Program-made: the position numbers and the translations under genes | Assembly: GCA_944739405.2 (NCBI GenBank) | Contig: OX123209.2 | Coordinates: forward strand, 14,278,217 to 14,342,216 | Length of the DNA stretch: 64,000 nucleotides | Direction: 5' to 3' | Source of the DNA: Euclidia mi | Lineage: Eukaryota; Arthropoda; Insecta; Lepidoptera; Erebidae | The notes under the pieces: generated by a model | Told to the model about the DNA's origin: nothing | What the model saw: the letters and a program-made list of their open reading frames with translations, nothing else | Database searches by the model: none | In this document: one piece after another, positions 31,081-42,278 of the stretch | How the letters are laid out: the number at the start of each line of letters is the position of its first letter | Numbering within the stretch: position 1 is the stretch's first letter

Positions 31081-31840
31081 CTAACCACTGACTCAGCAGC
31101 AGGATGTGATACAAGTGTGTGAGCTAACATAAGCGTACTTTCTAATCGGGTATCGAGACCAACATCTGACGATCCAGTGTTACCCAGACTACCGCTGGAC
31201 CACTTCAATAGATAGTTAAAGGAATAGTGTACCAGAGGCTGACTGCAGTCAGCTCTGGCGGAGGTTGGGTTTCAGTGGAAACCATGGAGTCCTAGAGAGA
31301 CTCTGCGTTCCCATGTGGGGTTCGCAGAAAGTAGAGTAACTGGAGGTTACTGGGCTCTGCGTAGCCATGATCGCATGTAGAGGTTAAATCTTTTGATTTA
31401 CTTGGTTTGAAATAGTATCTTGAGAGATACCGCGATAGTGTAATCAGTCAGTTTTACTTTCGAGTTTCCTGATTATTGCTTTTGATACTGAAACTTTGTA
31501 GAGGAACAACAGTTTTGATATTAATTACTTTCTTTAATTGTTTCGGTTTCTTTTTCTCTTTATTTTTATAAAAGGGTTTAGTTATATTGACTATGTCACC
31601 CTCGTAATACAAAACAGTACATTTCACACTTAGTGTCTATTACAAAAAACAACTTTAGCCAAATCATATAACAACCTTGCTTCTGCAGAAGTAGCAAAAG
31701 CGAATATTACATACCCCTATATTGCAATTAATTATACAAAATATTTGTTGTCTTTGAGCCTCGTTCCGCACACATTCCATTAAGACGGTGTTGTACATCC
31801 CTGACGACATGTAAAAGGTCTGTATAATAAGGAACACATG
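31081..31840. other. No recognisable gene
   Basis: 31200-31400 has the recurrent words GGTTACTGGG/GGAGGTT and GTTCCCATG/GTTTCAGTGG, suggesting SINE-body remnants. The remainder is AT-rich. Nothing firm. Confidence 0.3.
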
Positions 31841-31844
31841 GAAA

Positions 31845-32053
31845 ATCTAAACCACAAGTATGAAGGTATCTTGGTCTAGCCATGTCTCACTCAAAGCAGC
31901 TATATGGATCTTATTTTGTAATAATACATTTTCAAATGATACCAGTTTAGGTCGTAAACTTTGGCAGTTCCATTGCATAATATTAAGTGTTTGAAAAATT
32001 TTGTGATTCGAAAAATAGTAGAAATAGACATAAAAATAAGCTACGCTTATCAC
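31845..32053 (-). pseudogene. LINE ORF2 start: APE-type endonuclease
   Basis: The minus strand reads LNIMQWNCQSLRPKLVSFEN, LLQNKIHIAALSETWL, the first block of an apurinic-type endonuclease in CR1/Jockey LINEs (N near start, E in SETWL). Only this block survives. The ORF1 zinc-knuckle segment at 32640-33172 lies upstream on the same strand and probably belongs to the same insertion. Confidence 0.75.
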
Positions 32054-32189
32054 AGATTAAATTAGAGATTCTTAAGAAAAATGTTTATTGTCCATTATAT
32101 TTTTTATAAGTTACCAGAAAATGTCAGTACCTTAGCATTAACGTCATATTAAAAAGAACCTTACGTAAAATTCTTGCAATAAAAAATTA

Positions 32190-32355
32190 TTATTGTATAA
32201 AAGATTACCTAGAAGATAAGAATATACCCAACTAACACTAGCTTAAGCTGTATTTTTTCGCCAGTCTTGGCAAAATATGCAGAAAATCATTGTCATAACA
32301 CCATTGTAACTACCATATTCTTGCAAATAAATTATTATTGATTGATTGATTGCTT
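32190..32355 (+). mobile_element. LINE 3' end with (ATTG)n tail
   Basis: GCCAGTCTTGGCAAAATATG through CTTGCAAATAAATTATTATTG ends in four ATTG units, a typical LINE 3' terminus on the plus strand. It lies between the ORF1 and ORF2 pieces of the older minus-strand LINE. Confidence 0.6.
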
Positions 32356-32639
32356 GACCATCGATAAAATCAAATAAATTATTCAATATTAGCAAGTCTG
32401 CAATGTTATCTACTACCACTTAAAATTATCCATTGTACAGTATACACAACACTTAATTACATCATAAAATGTTGACTTCAAACTACCGTTTCTCAAAAAT
32501 ATTATCTCTTGTGACCTACATAGCAGCTCCTCGACGTTTACCTTCCTTTTTTGTCTTCTGTGGGTTCACTCGTGTGTCTCCTGGTGTATCCTATAGTTTC
32601 GGGGTTATCCTGAGTGACAGTTTCCTTCCTGATTGATTT

Positions 32640-33172
32640 CGGGATAACTATTGATGGTGTATTAAGTCTGTGGGGTTTTCCTTGGGGAAACAGGTATTGT
32701 GTCTAGTGTTATATCCTTGCTTGTGTATGACGGCATTCGTTTTCACAACATTTGCGTATGTAGGTGTACTGCAGAAAACTGGTGGATTGGCATCAAAGCC
32801 CGGCGTGGTGAACATATTGGGCTGTGTTATAGAATCATTTGTATCGTATTTATGTTGACTATAAATTATTATTGTCTGGAGGAACATACATCGTTAACGC
32901 TCTTCGATACGTGCAGTTAAACTCTGCCATAAGGTCTCTAATCTTTTTCTCCTTCAAGTAAACCGGGCAGGATTTTACTAAGGCCATGTGGTTGCCTCTG
33001 CAATTACTGCATGTAAATATTAACTGGTCACAGTTCTCGTGATTTTCCCCACATTTTGGGTATACTTGGTGTATGGCAGAACACGTTTTCGCTGATACAC
33101 TACAGGCCCATGTCCAAAATAGGTGGGTCATATGAACCACCAGGTGACGTATAAAGGACGATATAAGAGCAT
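32640..33172 (-). pseudogene. LINE ORF1 C-terminus with CCHC knuckles
   Basis: Minus-strand pieces show CGENHENCDQLIFTCSNCRG then NHMALVKSCPVYLKEKKIRD with LMAEFNCTYRRA, i.e. CCHC zinc knuckles followed by the conserved tail of CR1/Jockey ORF1 proteins. A second piece (32648-32887) carries TPTYANVVKTNA. The frame breaks between them. ORF1 proteins bind the element's RNA. Confidence 0.75.
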
Positions 33173-33284
33173 AAAATAATAAGAGTCAGCACTATGCCGT
33201 CACTTGTAAGTTGTCCAACTGAGTGCTGCTGGTGAGAATTCAAAAGTGCAGGTAGAGTGAATACGCATTTCGGTCATATATTTA

Positions 33285-34035
33285 TATATTTATTTTATTT
33301 AAAACTTCATATACACAAAGTATACAGGCGGACTTAATGCCATAGGCATTCTCTCCCAGTCTACCTTAAAGTGGTGCAGAAAGTAGTAGGTGTAATATAA
33401 GACAAAGAGAATTAAATTGAACTAAGAAAATTACGTCGATTTCTAGGTACATACAAATAAATAAACGTATTTTAAATAAATACATAACAAATATTACATA
33501 AATATATGCAAATTATAAACCTACATACAAATATATATAAATATATTACATAATAATATATAATTAAATATATATATGTGTGTGTGTTATAGATAAATAA
33601 ATACATGGGTATATTTATATTAAATTAAATTGAAATTTATGTGATTTATTGTACAATTGCCGACTCAGCCAATAAAAGTTCCTTCACCTAAGACTTGAAT
33701 GTATACTTAGTCTTGGCCATCCTGATTTCAAGAGGGAGGGCATTCCAGAGAAGGATAGATTGGACAGTGAAAGAAGAGTGAAGAAAATTGGAGTTGTGAG
33801 AAGGGACTGTGAGAAGAAGGTTGTTAGCAGAACGGAGGTTTCTTTCATGGTTAGTACATAAAAGTTGAAAATAGGAGGTCAAATACTGCGGAGAAGTGGG
33901 GGACGTAAGAATAGTATAAAGGGTAGTGAGAGCTCGCAATCTACGGCGATGACGGATAGGAAGCCACTTTAGTTGGGAGCGATAAGTAGACACATGGTCA
34001 TACTTGCGAAGATTGAAAATGAATCGAATGCAGTT
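33285..34035 (-). pseudogene. CR1-like LINE 3' end, 5'-truncated
   Basis: The minus strand reads LRKYDHVSTYRSQLKWLPIR, RNLRSANNLLLTVPSHNSNF and LWNALPLEIR, the C-terminus of a CR1-like RT protein. It continues through a 3' UTR (CCACTTTAAGGTAGACTGGG and GCCATAGGC-like words) into an A/T-rich tail near 33285. The coding end is nearly intact. The same family occurs at 39125-39310. Confidence 0.75.
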
Positions 34036-34049
34036 ATTTAGATATATTT

Positions 34050-34460
34050 TAGTACGGCATTTTAGAAAATAAAAAAAAATTACCGACTTTGTGGCGCACC
34101 ATTTTTTTTACGGCACTACGCGCTTTCTTATTATTTTTCAGGGATCTATCGATGGTAAAAATGCCGTACAAAAATATTTTGGACCCTTTAAAGCACAGTC
34201 TAACGGTTTCACTAGAAATCAACGGTTCTTCACTAAGATCTTTATTAAAATTCCGTTTTTTCAATCGTAATGCAGATACCAATTGTATGCCATCAGGGCA
34301 GGTTAGATTTTTTTAGAATATCCTCATCAGACATATCGATATCAACGTCTTTGATCACCCCATAGGAATTTGAAATTTCCATGGTTCTTTGGAGGCGCCA
34401 TCCTTTATTTATAAATGCATCGTAAGTTTCCAACTTTTTTATCTTAACTTCTTCAGTAAA
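34050..34460 (-). pseudogene. LINE ORF1 (Gag-like) fragment, interrupted
   Basis: Minus-strand reading VKIKKLETYDAFINKGWRLQ, SNSYGVIKDVDIDMSDEDIL and SALRLKKRNFNKD then SETVRLCFKG matches the style of ORF1 proteins of Jockey/I-type LINEs (a G-V-I-x-D-V strand, then basic R-R/K-K and a V-x-L-x-F-x-G strand). A further piece, ILKDEGIKDIPSELK, lies at 35890-35955 on the other side of the RTE-like LINE, which therefore inserted into it. Confidence 0.55.
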
Positions 34461-34469
34461 TACCTAGTG

Positions 34470-35885
34470 ACTGGACCACAGCTGTAGTTGTGCCTCTATA
34501 TAAAGGAAAAGGCTCGCAACAAGACTGCAAAAACTATAGAGGCATAAGCCTTCTCAGAATTGTTGGCAAATTGTATGCAAAGGTACTTATTGAAAGAGTT
34601 ATGGAAGTAACCGACAAGAAAATATGGGATGTACAAGCGGGATTCCGAAAGGGTATGGGATGCACGGATCAGGTTTTTTCCTTGCGAAGCATAGCCGTAA
34701 AATTTTTGGCCAAAGGTCAAAAGGTCTATTGCGCATTCGTGGATTTGAAAATGGCTTACGATAAAGTGGTGAGGAATGAAATGTGGTCGGTGCTGTCAAT
34801 GAATGTGGTGGACAGCAGCCTCATTCGAGCTCTGAAATCCCTTTATGAGGATTCTAGAGCTTGTGTGAGGATAAACGGGGCATACATGACTGGTTTACCA
34901 TCGAGAAAGGTGTTAGACAGCGATGTGTAGTGTCTCCGTGGCTGTTTAACCTCTTCATGGACAGTTGTTTGCAAGATTTTAAACATAGTGACTGCGGATT
35001 AAGGATGAATGGGTTACTCGTCAAATGCCTCCTGTATGCTGATGATCATGTTATACTTGCATCTTCAACGGAGGAGTTGCAGGAGATGGTAACAATCATG
35101 CATCGTGCGTTAGAGAGGAAAGGAATGAAAGTGAATGTAAGTAAAACGAAAGTTATGGTTTTTGAAAAGGAGGAATGCGTTACGGCTTGTAATGTTTTGA
35201 TCGATGGACAACGAGTGGAGCAAGTGGATGAGTTTGTATACTTAGGTACGCTGTTTACAAGAGATGGTAAGAATGAAGCAGATATTGAAAGGAGAGTTAA
35301 TGTAGGTAATAGTGTCAATGGAGCTCTGAAGGTGTTTATGAACAGTCAAAACGTGTCCAAAAAGGCACGTTTGGCTGTACATAGAGGTGTGTTAGTGCCT
35401 ACCTTTATGTATGGTAGTGAAAGTTGGGTATGGCAGAAGAGATTTGAAAGTAGAATAAATGCTGTAGAAATGAGAGCACTGAGAAGTATGTGTGGTATGT
35501 CTTTGACCGACAGAGCAAAGAATTGTGTGACACGAGAGTGGTGTGGGTTAAAAGAAGATGTAGTGACAAGCGTTGAGAAAGGCATGTTAAGATGGTTTGG
35601 GCACATGGAGAGGATGGATGACGATAGACTGACAAAGAAGATATATAAGGCAAGTGTGAATGGGACAGGACAAAGGGGAAGACCTAGGCGAACGTTCTCT
35701 GACCAGATTGGAGACATCCTGAAAAAAGGACAAGTCAGAAGTACCCTTAACAGAAGAGCATGCATGAGAAACTTGATGGGAGTAAGTGAAGCAAGTGAGG
35801 TCTGTCAGGATCGTTGCAAATGGCGTTCCGTAGTCTCTGCCTACCCCTCCGGGAAACAGGCGTGAGTCTATGTATGTATGTATAT
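34470..35885 (+). pseudogene. RTE-like LINE, RT domain to 3' end (5'-truncated)
   Basis: Reverse transcriptase of a non-LTR retrotransposon. Visible in order: VPLYKGKGSQQDCKNYRGIS, WDVQAGFRKGMG, FVDLKMAYDKV (first catalytic Asp), then after a frameshift SPWLFNLFMDS, LLYADDHVILAS (the YADD core), YLGTLFTRDG, RWFGHMERMDD, GRPRRTFSDQ and SVVSAYPSGKQA at the C-terminus. The 5' endonuclease is missing. The frameshift is a single missing base near 34887, where the copy at 50346 has CATACACTGACTGG and this one CATACATGACTGG. The 3' end CTGCCTACCCCTCCGGG plus a TATG tail is shared with SINEs in the window. RTE placement is by overall style and is not certain. Confidence 0.85.
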
Positions 35886-35889
35886 TTTT

Positions 35890-36550
35890 AACTCACTAGG
35901 TATGTCTTTAATTCCCTCATCTTTTAAAATCTTCCCCAATTAAAATTGTTTTGGCAACTTTTCTTTGCTAGAAATGTAGATCTCGTTATTCAAACGATAA
36001 AAAATATAATTCATTATAGATCATTAATAACGATGCACCGGGCGGCCGGCCGTAGGTATAGCGAACAAAGGATATCGTAGGCTAATAAAATATAGTCTCG
36101 CGTCTATTACGTACGAATGCCGTAACGCGACTAGTAATCGTTTCGGTTTGTAGCTTATTACTTCACGTCCGGTTCGCATTTGGTTTTTAGTTTTTGTCAG
36201 TGATGAAATCCAGTTTTGTCATAGCTCGTTGAGAGTATGTACAATGGAGATTCGAAGTTGCGTTATTATCAATCAGCGGCTTTGAACAACAGTTGTGAAG
36301 TTTTAAATGAATTTGATGATCACCGTGAAGATGTGCGGACATTGAATTAGTTCGAAACCATAAGAAGGTACTCGATTCAGTGGGTAGACTGTGTGAAAAA
36401 TGCTTGTAAAAGTCAGTTGGTAGATTTGTTTACTCTTTGAGTAATCTACGTGTGGCCCGTGTGTGGCTGGCAGCCCGTTTATGGCACGTGGCCTGTGTGA
36501 GGCATGTACCTAAGTGGCTTTGAGGAGCCTGGTAACCGGTATATTCCTTC
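35890..36550. other. No recognisable gene
   Basis: Apart from the ORF1 piece at 35890-35955 I see no frame or element. A GCGGCCGGCCG stretch lies near 36040. Confidence 0.35.
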
Positions 36551-36554
36551 TTCT

Positions 36555-36902
36555 TTCTCTTAGCGTTATCCGAGTTTCAATCTGGGGTCCGCTTACTAGT
36601 CTAACCGAATTTGGCTGAATATTAGCTTTTCCACAGAGCGACTGCCTGTCGGACCTCCGCAACCCGAAGGTATAGCGATATTTCATGGTTTAGACTAGTG
36701 TCAGTTTATTTAGAAGATACTGACGCCCTGTAACGATTGTCAAAGATCTACATGACAACCGGGACCGGCTTAACGGGGCAGGCGATAATTAACAATTCAA
36801 TACGCACATAGCTCCGAAAAGTCATTTGTGCGCGCCGTGGATTCGAACCCGATACCCTCTGCATGGCAGTCTGTTAGTATCTCCACTGGGCTATCGCTGC
36901 CT
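36555..36902 (-). mobile_element. SINE (tRNA-headed), minus copy
   Basis: The minus strand starts GAGGCAGCGATAGCCCAGTG (A-box), then TATCGGGTTCGAATCCACGG (B-box), then a body with TGACTTTTCGGAGC and GTCAGTATCTTCTAAA, ending AACTCGGATAACGCTAAGAG. It is the inverted mate of 38700-39053, with which it pairs over about 340 bp. Confidence 0.8.
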
Positions 36903-37217
36903 CAAATTTCAATAAGCATATCTCCCTTAATAAAAAACTTTTTGTGAATTGAAATCCTTAGAAAAATAGTGATTTTTATGAACTATAATCGAAACATTGA
37001 CTATACAATATTGTATATAAACTTCGATACAAGACAACGCCTTTTTTTGAAACTCTGCGAGTAGACGGTCTTACCGCGCCTTCTAAGGTAAGTCCGTCTA
37101 CTAGCAATATTATGGATAAAGAAGTAGTTATAGGTTTTTGCTTAGTTTTACATAATTTTGAAGCAGGAGACGATCAGATTTGAACTTTACTTTACTATAC
37201 GCACGTTGAAATAAGGT

Positions 37218-38080
37218 CTAGTTTAGAATAAATTGCAATTTAAAACTTTTACAACTCAAGACCGTCATAAACCTGGGTTCTGGGGTTGTAAACATTTTTA
37301 GTGAAACACTTACGTTTTTGTATGATGACGAATTTATGTGATGTTGGTAATGAGAGAGTAATACAAAAAGAGGATTTTCCCACATGTTTTTACCTTTGAA
37401 GACGATTAAAGGTGGTAGTTTTTCCCCTAAAGCATTGCAACCAAGTAACAATGTAGTGTTATCTCTATCAGGTGTAGAAATCACTCGTTTTGATGCGTGA
37501 CCTGTCTTGCCAACCGTTTTTGTTTTTTCGGGATCCTTGGAAAAACTGGTTTCGTCTATATTCCACACTGCAGATGGGTTTTCTCTTAAATTTAACTCAT
37601 CGAGAGTTTTTCGAGTAGGTCGAAATAGAGATGTATTATGAAGGGATCCATTGCGGTTTTTCGAGCATACTAAACGCCTTGTAGTTTCTTCAAAGACAAA
37701 TTATGTCTGTTTTTGAATGATCTGAACCAGGCTTCACCCGGAATACCATTTTTAAATGGCGTAGATAAATTATTGAGCTCGACTTAATCGCCAACCAATT
37801 CCGTAACTTCTTCCTGCTAAGACCAAATCCATGTTTTTCCATCGTATGCAAGCTTTCTGCCAATTTCTGTTCAATTTCGACAGAAAGAGCAGTACTTCTA
37901 CCTAGAGTGTTACTTTTAAATCTTTTATTATTTAAATCTTTTCCATTATTGTCATGCGAGGGATCTTATATTGTTTTGACGCTGCACACCTACTGAATAT
38001 TCCTGTATTGACAGCTCTAACTGCTTCACGTAATGTCTCCTTCGTATACGATACTCTGTTCGTTTTTTTTTATAAGAACT
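37218..38080 (-). pseudogene. Pogo-like transposase remnant with psq-type HTH
   Basis: Minus-strand order: LREAVRAVNTGIFSRCAASK with QYKIPRMTI (helix-turn-helix near 37960-38040), TALSVEIEQKLAESLHTMEK then HGFGLSRKK (CENP-B-like segment), a decayed middle, and WNIDETSFSKDPEKTKTVGK then RDNTTLLLGCNALGEKLPPL with IVFKGKNMW (start of the DDE core, first Asp). After this the match stops, so the second and third acidic residues are absent. Stops and frameshifts lie near 37600-37800. It is a different family from 27340-28565. It lies between two inverted SINEs. Confidence 0.8.
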
Positions 38081-38125
38081 ATCGTGGCGGCAATGCACCT
38101 GAAAACAAATTAGATTGGTTTTCAC

Positions 38126-38190
38126 ACACCAACCTTAATAGTCCACTGCTGGACAAGGCCTCTCCTTTGAAAGGAGGAATAATCTGGTAA
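38126..38190 (-). mobile_element. LINE/SINE 3'-end fragment (CCACTGCTGGAC type)
   Basis: AATAGTCCACTGCTGGAC then AGGCCTCTCCTTTGAAAGG is the reverse complement of a common lepidopteran 3' end, also found at 41560-41620 and in shorter form at 38640-38690. Confidence 0.6.
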
Positions 38191-38630
38191 AAACAAACCT
38201 TAATGTGATAATATTGTAAAGCTCCCGTACAAGACATGATTTTGACCACTGGGCTTCGAAATTAAGAATAAGTAGGTACGTAGGTGGGCAGGGCATACTA
38301 AACAATCAAAGCAGGGTTTTTTGAATTTAGCACACTGTGACTTACAAAAGTAATTGCAAGTGCAATTCAATGTACATTGTGTAGCCGGTTAAGCTATTAA
38401 TCTCCCTGTCATCTTAATGGCTAATTGGTTACGCAATGTGCATCGAGTTGTGCTTGTGATCAAAAAAAATGTTCGTGATCGTAAACCGGGCCCCTGGTAG
38501 TAGTACCTGATAGCAAAAGAGGAGATGAGGTTTCTATGGTAAGCAATATTGGTATATTCTGTTTGATTTAACTGACTTGAAACTTTATTTTTTATCCTTT
38601 GTTTTTTTAAAGTTCTTTGGCATCAATATA
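38191..38630. other. No recognisable gene
   Basis: Mixed sequence. Nothing beyond short frames. Confidence 0.3.
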
Positions 38631-38635
38631 TGATC

Positions 38636-38690
38636 ATCATCATCAGCCCTTTATACTGTTCCACTGCTGGGCACGGGCCTCTTCTCACTA
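38636..38690 (-). mobile_element. LINE 3'-end fragment (CATCATCATCAG...)
   Basis: ATCATCATCATCAGCCC then CCACTGCTGGGCACGGGCC is the reversed 3' terminus of a common moth LINE. Confidence 0.6.
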
Positions 38691-38699
38691 TATTTTAAT

Positions 38700-39053
38700 A
38701 GCCGAGTGGATATACCAACAGACTGCCATGCAGAGGGTATCGGGTTCGAATCCACGGCGCGCACCAATGACTTTTCGGAGTTATGTACGTATTGAATTGT
38801 TAATTATCGCTTGTCCCGTGCCTCGGAGAGCACGTTAAGCCGTCGGTCCCGGTTGTCATGAAGATCTTTGACAGTTGTTACAGGGCGTCAGTACCTTCTA
38901 AATAAACTGACACTAGTCTAAACCATGGAATATCGCTATCCCTTCGGGTTGCGGAGGTCAGACAGGCAGTCGCTCCGTGGAAAAGTTAATATTCAGCCAA
39001 ATCCGGTTAGACTCGAAAGCGGACCCCAGATTGAAACTGGGATAACGCTAAGA
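38700..39053 (+). mobile_element. SINE (tRNA-headed), plus copy
   Basis: TAGCCGAGTGGATATACC (A-box) and TATCGGGTTCGAATCCACGG (B-box), a body with GACTTTTCGGAGTTATG and GGGCGTCAGTACCTTC, and the end ACTGGGATAACGCTAAGAGG. It matches the minus copy at 36555-36902. A (TA)n run follows at 39061-39083. Confidence 0.8.
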
Positions 39054-39060
39054 GGATGAT

Positions 39061-39083
39061 CATATATATATATATATATATAT
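39061..39083. repeat. (TA)n microsatellite
   Basis: About eleven TA units directly after the SINE. Confidence 0.9.
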
Positions 39084-39124
39084 CTCTGCTAATTTTACTA
39101 CTCATTTAAATAATTTATTTCATA

Positions 39125-39310
39125 TTTTAGGCGTAAATATAAAAGGTCAGCTCTAAAACAGCTAGATAAACTTGAGCGACTTCAAAATTTCTGCATACGA
39201 TTCATATTTGGATTACGCAAATATGATCATGTTTCACAATTTCGAGACCAACTCCCAACTCAAGTGGTTACCGATTCGACATCGTCGGAATGCTCACGTT
39301 TTAACTTTAC
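39125..39310 (+). pseudogene. CR1-like LINE fragment
   Basis: Plus-strand reading KQLDKLERLQNFCIRFIFGL then RKYDHVSQFRDQL is the same family as 33285-34035. A frameshift follows in CTCCCAACTCAAGTGG. It directly abuts the transposase-like pseudogene on the opposite strand. Confidence 0.7.
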
Positions 39311-42100
39311 TATACAATAGTTATCACTAAGATATCATGGTAGGCAGACAGAATAGTTCCATTCATGCAGAGTTGTTGCAGGTCTTCAAGTTTTTTTTTC
39401 TCAATTGGTAACTGATTCTTGTAAAGAGGAAGTACTATATCAGCTGCAGCATTAACTTTTCTAATAGTCCTTCGGATGGTAAGTTTCTTGAACTCAAGTT
39501 GACTTAATTTTGTTTTGTAAAATATAGCTGTGTTGTCATTTTTCCGGTATTGTAACCACTTTACATCTAACCATCTCATCACTTCTCCGTCTTCTGCTTT
39601 ATTTTTATTTGTTATTTGTTTTTGACTGTAGGTTTTGAAATCCAGAAACTCCTTATAATGCATTTCGTGTACTTTATATTTTGGTGGAACGATTTTAGCA
39701 GTCCTTGCGACTGTGTACCATCCTTCAGGTACAAAAATGCTTGTATGTTTAGCTCGGCCTTCTATTGTGGAATGTACACACACTCACACTCCATGTCGGA
39801 CTGCCCTGATTCCATGAATTTTTGATTGATTGTGTGTATTGGTAGATCTCAAACAGCCCGTAAAAACATTGCTGCTAGTATGGAATTGCGATTTTGTCCT
39901 GCTGCAGTATCAGAAAAGAATGTTACTTCCATTACTGCAGGATCCAGATTGTTAAGTAAATTCCAAAGACATGTGGAAACTTCGGATGAGCCTTTTGTGC
40001 CATTTGCCTTGTGCCACATATAGTTAATGGCTTGCTTGTCTGCTAGATTATAAACAGTGAAATTAAGAGGTTTTAATTTTTTTTTATAATAAAGTTGCCC
40101 AACTTCTAAATGTGGTGTCAGTAGTATCTTTTCCATGCCCATTGTATAAGCGTGGAATGTTGGGTCATTTTTAGCATGCTGCTTGTCTTCATTTTTATGA
40201 TCGCGGGCTTCTTGCTTCCGTGTAAGATGCAGCTCATGCTCAGCTTTAGTTGCTCATTCACTGATTTATTACTGAACTGGGTGCAATAATCCCACATGTC
40301 TTTCTTTGGTCGATGGAAACCATAATTAAACTCATTTGTAAAAATATGTATGTAATAGGAAGAGTTCACTGGTTCCATTTCATGTTCCTTGCAGAATTCA
40401 AGATAGTCCTGGTACAAACGCATCTTACTTAAGCCAGAGGGAAGGTATTTTCGCTTGCTACTACTTCTACAATAATGTGAGTCAGTTACAGGTATAGACT
40501 TGATATGGTTTCTAACCACATCTTTTCTTTCTTCTGAAATACGATTTGGAGCAACACCAACCACCAACAACACCACTTGAATCTGACTTTCTCATTGCTG
40601 TTTCTACTTTTTTCCCAGAAATATCAAGCGTGGCCAAAAAAATTTTTTTGCATACTCGATGCTTTTTCCCAGACATTGTTTAACTATAGGCGAAAGTTAA
40701 TTTTCTTTTTGAAACATTGGTATTGTTATAACTGTCATCATCAGCACCAGTTTTTATCTGTAGGTAACGCCTTTTTGGTTTATGTTTAGTTATACAACTG
40801 CTGATAAAGCTCCATCTAGATCTTTCGTCAGGAAGGCTTAAATAGTCATCAAATATTTTCTGCCTGTCTGAAAAATAAAATATTTCTCCACATTTATAAT
40901 GGCAATGACACTGTACTTGTTGTACTGATTTTTCTCTCACTACATTTCCTTTTTGCGACAAGTGTTCTTTCCCTTGAAGTCTTAACAGCTTTTGTTTATT
41001 TCTTTTCCAAGAAGCAGCGTAAATGCACACCATTTACGTTTCCTTGTTAATTTTTTTTCCTGCTCGTGTTCATCTAAATTCAGAGGATCGCTGGCCTTCC
41101 CATTCTCAGGATGCATCACATGGTGAGTTTGTTTGTTCTGAGAATGGTGAGTCTTATTATTTTCAGAGCAGTGGGTCTCTGGATGGCCAGGTTCATCATT
41201 CACACCAGGCTCATCACTGTCTGAATAGTGCGATGTAGATGTTTCAGGTACATACATAGGATCCGCAACGGAATCTGTATCTGAGAAGGGATCTTCATCA
41301 CTATCTTTGTTATCATCTGGAGCAATAAACATAAATTATATTACTTTAGCAAGTAACATGCATAAAAAGAACATATTTTTTTCCTATTACTGAAAAATCT
41401 TAATTATCCATGCTACTTTATTTTAGACCGACTTAATAATAGAGCAAGAACAGTGGATGGGGAGACACTGTCCAAAAAAGTATAGAAAAAAAGAAACATT
41501 GTGTGATGCCAGGGCTTAGTTACATCAGACTCATTTGAGCTAATGTCTCATCATCATCAGCCTTTAATAGTCCACTGCTGGACTAGGCCTCTCCTTTGAA
41601 AGGAGGAATTGGCCTACAATACCACGCTGGCCAAACGGGTTGGTATAGGGTTTGTATCAAGTTTTCCTTCTCTTACAGTGCTATTCTCTGCATAATATGC
41701 TGCCTCTGTCGGCTCTTACGACACCCATGGGATGATATGGGGTGATGACATTCCGTATTCTTCATCCGTCACCACACGGACAACGGACGGAGCTAATGTC
41801 TACTACTACTGAAATTTTATGAGCTTTACAAGCATATAAAATTTATTAAAATAACAGTTTCTAAACCTGTGTTAATAATAGTAAAACTTACAGGTTAACA
41901 TTGAGCCTGACTTAGGTTGATGTTCTTCATTCAATTGGAACAGTTGAGAGTCTAGTACATGGCCCTCTAGTATTTCGGCTTCATTTTCTACAACTGCAGA
42001 GCCTGTAGACATTTGATGTGTTGATCCTAGCTGAGATGGTCTAGACTTCATTTCTTGTTCTTGCACATTAGGTATTTTCATGTCGATATTCATCTGTACC
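39310..42100 (-). pseudogene. Transposase-like protein (insect-wide DDE-type family), multi-exon, decayed
   Basis: An N-terminal exon (42099-41893, reading IPNVQEQEMKSR...LFQLNEEHQPK) ends in CCT|GTAAGT and follows a good acceptor (TTATTTGCAG). The next exon begins after GCTCCAG near 41319 in matching phase with an acidic stretch, then WKRNKQKLLRLQGKEH, CHCHYKCGEIFYFSDRQKIF, VTDSHYCRSSSKRKYLPSGL, NEFNYGFHRPKKDMWDYC, and VTFFSDTAAGQNRNSILAA, which contains a likely catalytic Asp. The family is familiar to me from aphid, moth and beetle genomes as transposase-like, but I have no firm superfamily name. Frameshifts (near 41028, 40560 and 40130) and a stop near 40675 disable it. A composite SINE lies in the intron (41545-41800). 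Confidence 0.65.
41545..41800 (-). mobile_element. SINE body plus CCACTGCTGGAC tail
   Basis: The minus strand reads GTCATCACCCCATATCATCC then CATGGGTGTCGTAAGAGCCG, GGAAAACTTGATACAAACCC, and ends with CCTTTCAAAGGAGAGGCC and GTCCAGCAGTGGACTATTAA then CTGATGATGATG. The first half matches the 5' third of the SINEs at 51882 and 62524, although the tails differ. Confidence 0.65.
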
Positions 42101-42278
42101 TGCAAATAAATTACCAAAAAAATGTAAACTGACATGAATGGGTAGGGTTGACTTGAACGATGAATACTAAGATTCTAACACTGTTGTTCGTGCGTCGTCG
42201 TGATTATCACTAAGACAATATAAAATTAACACGATGAATTATTTTCACAAAGAGTAAATAATTATAAAATGTCCTTAC

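Noticed and set aside
33540..33600. TATATGTGTGTG stretch as a possible functional microsatellite or origin
   Set aside because: Simple AT-rich tail region near a LINE 3' end. Nothing suggests function.
35046..35765. Minus-strand frames opposite the RTE-like LINE
   Set aside because: Antisense shadows. The plus-strand RT motifs are clear, and the same shadows recur at the other LINE copies.
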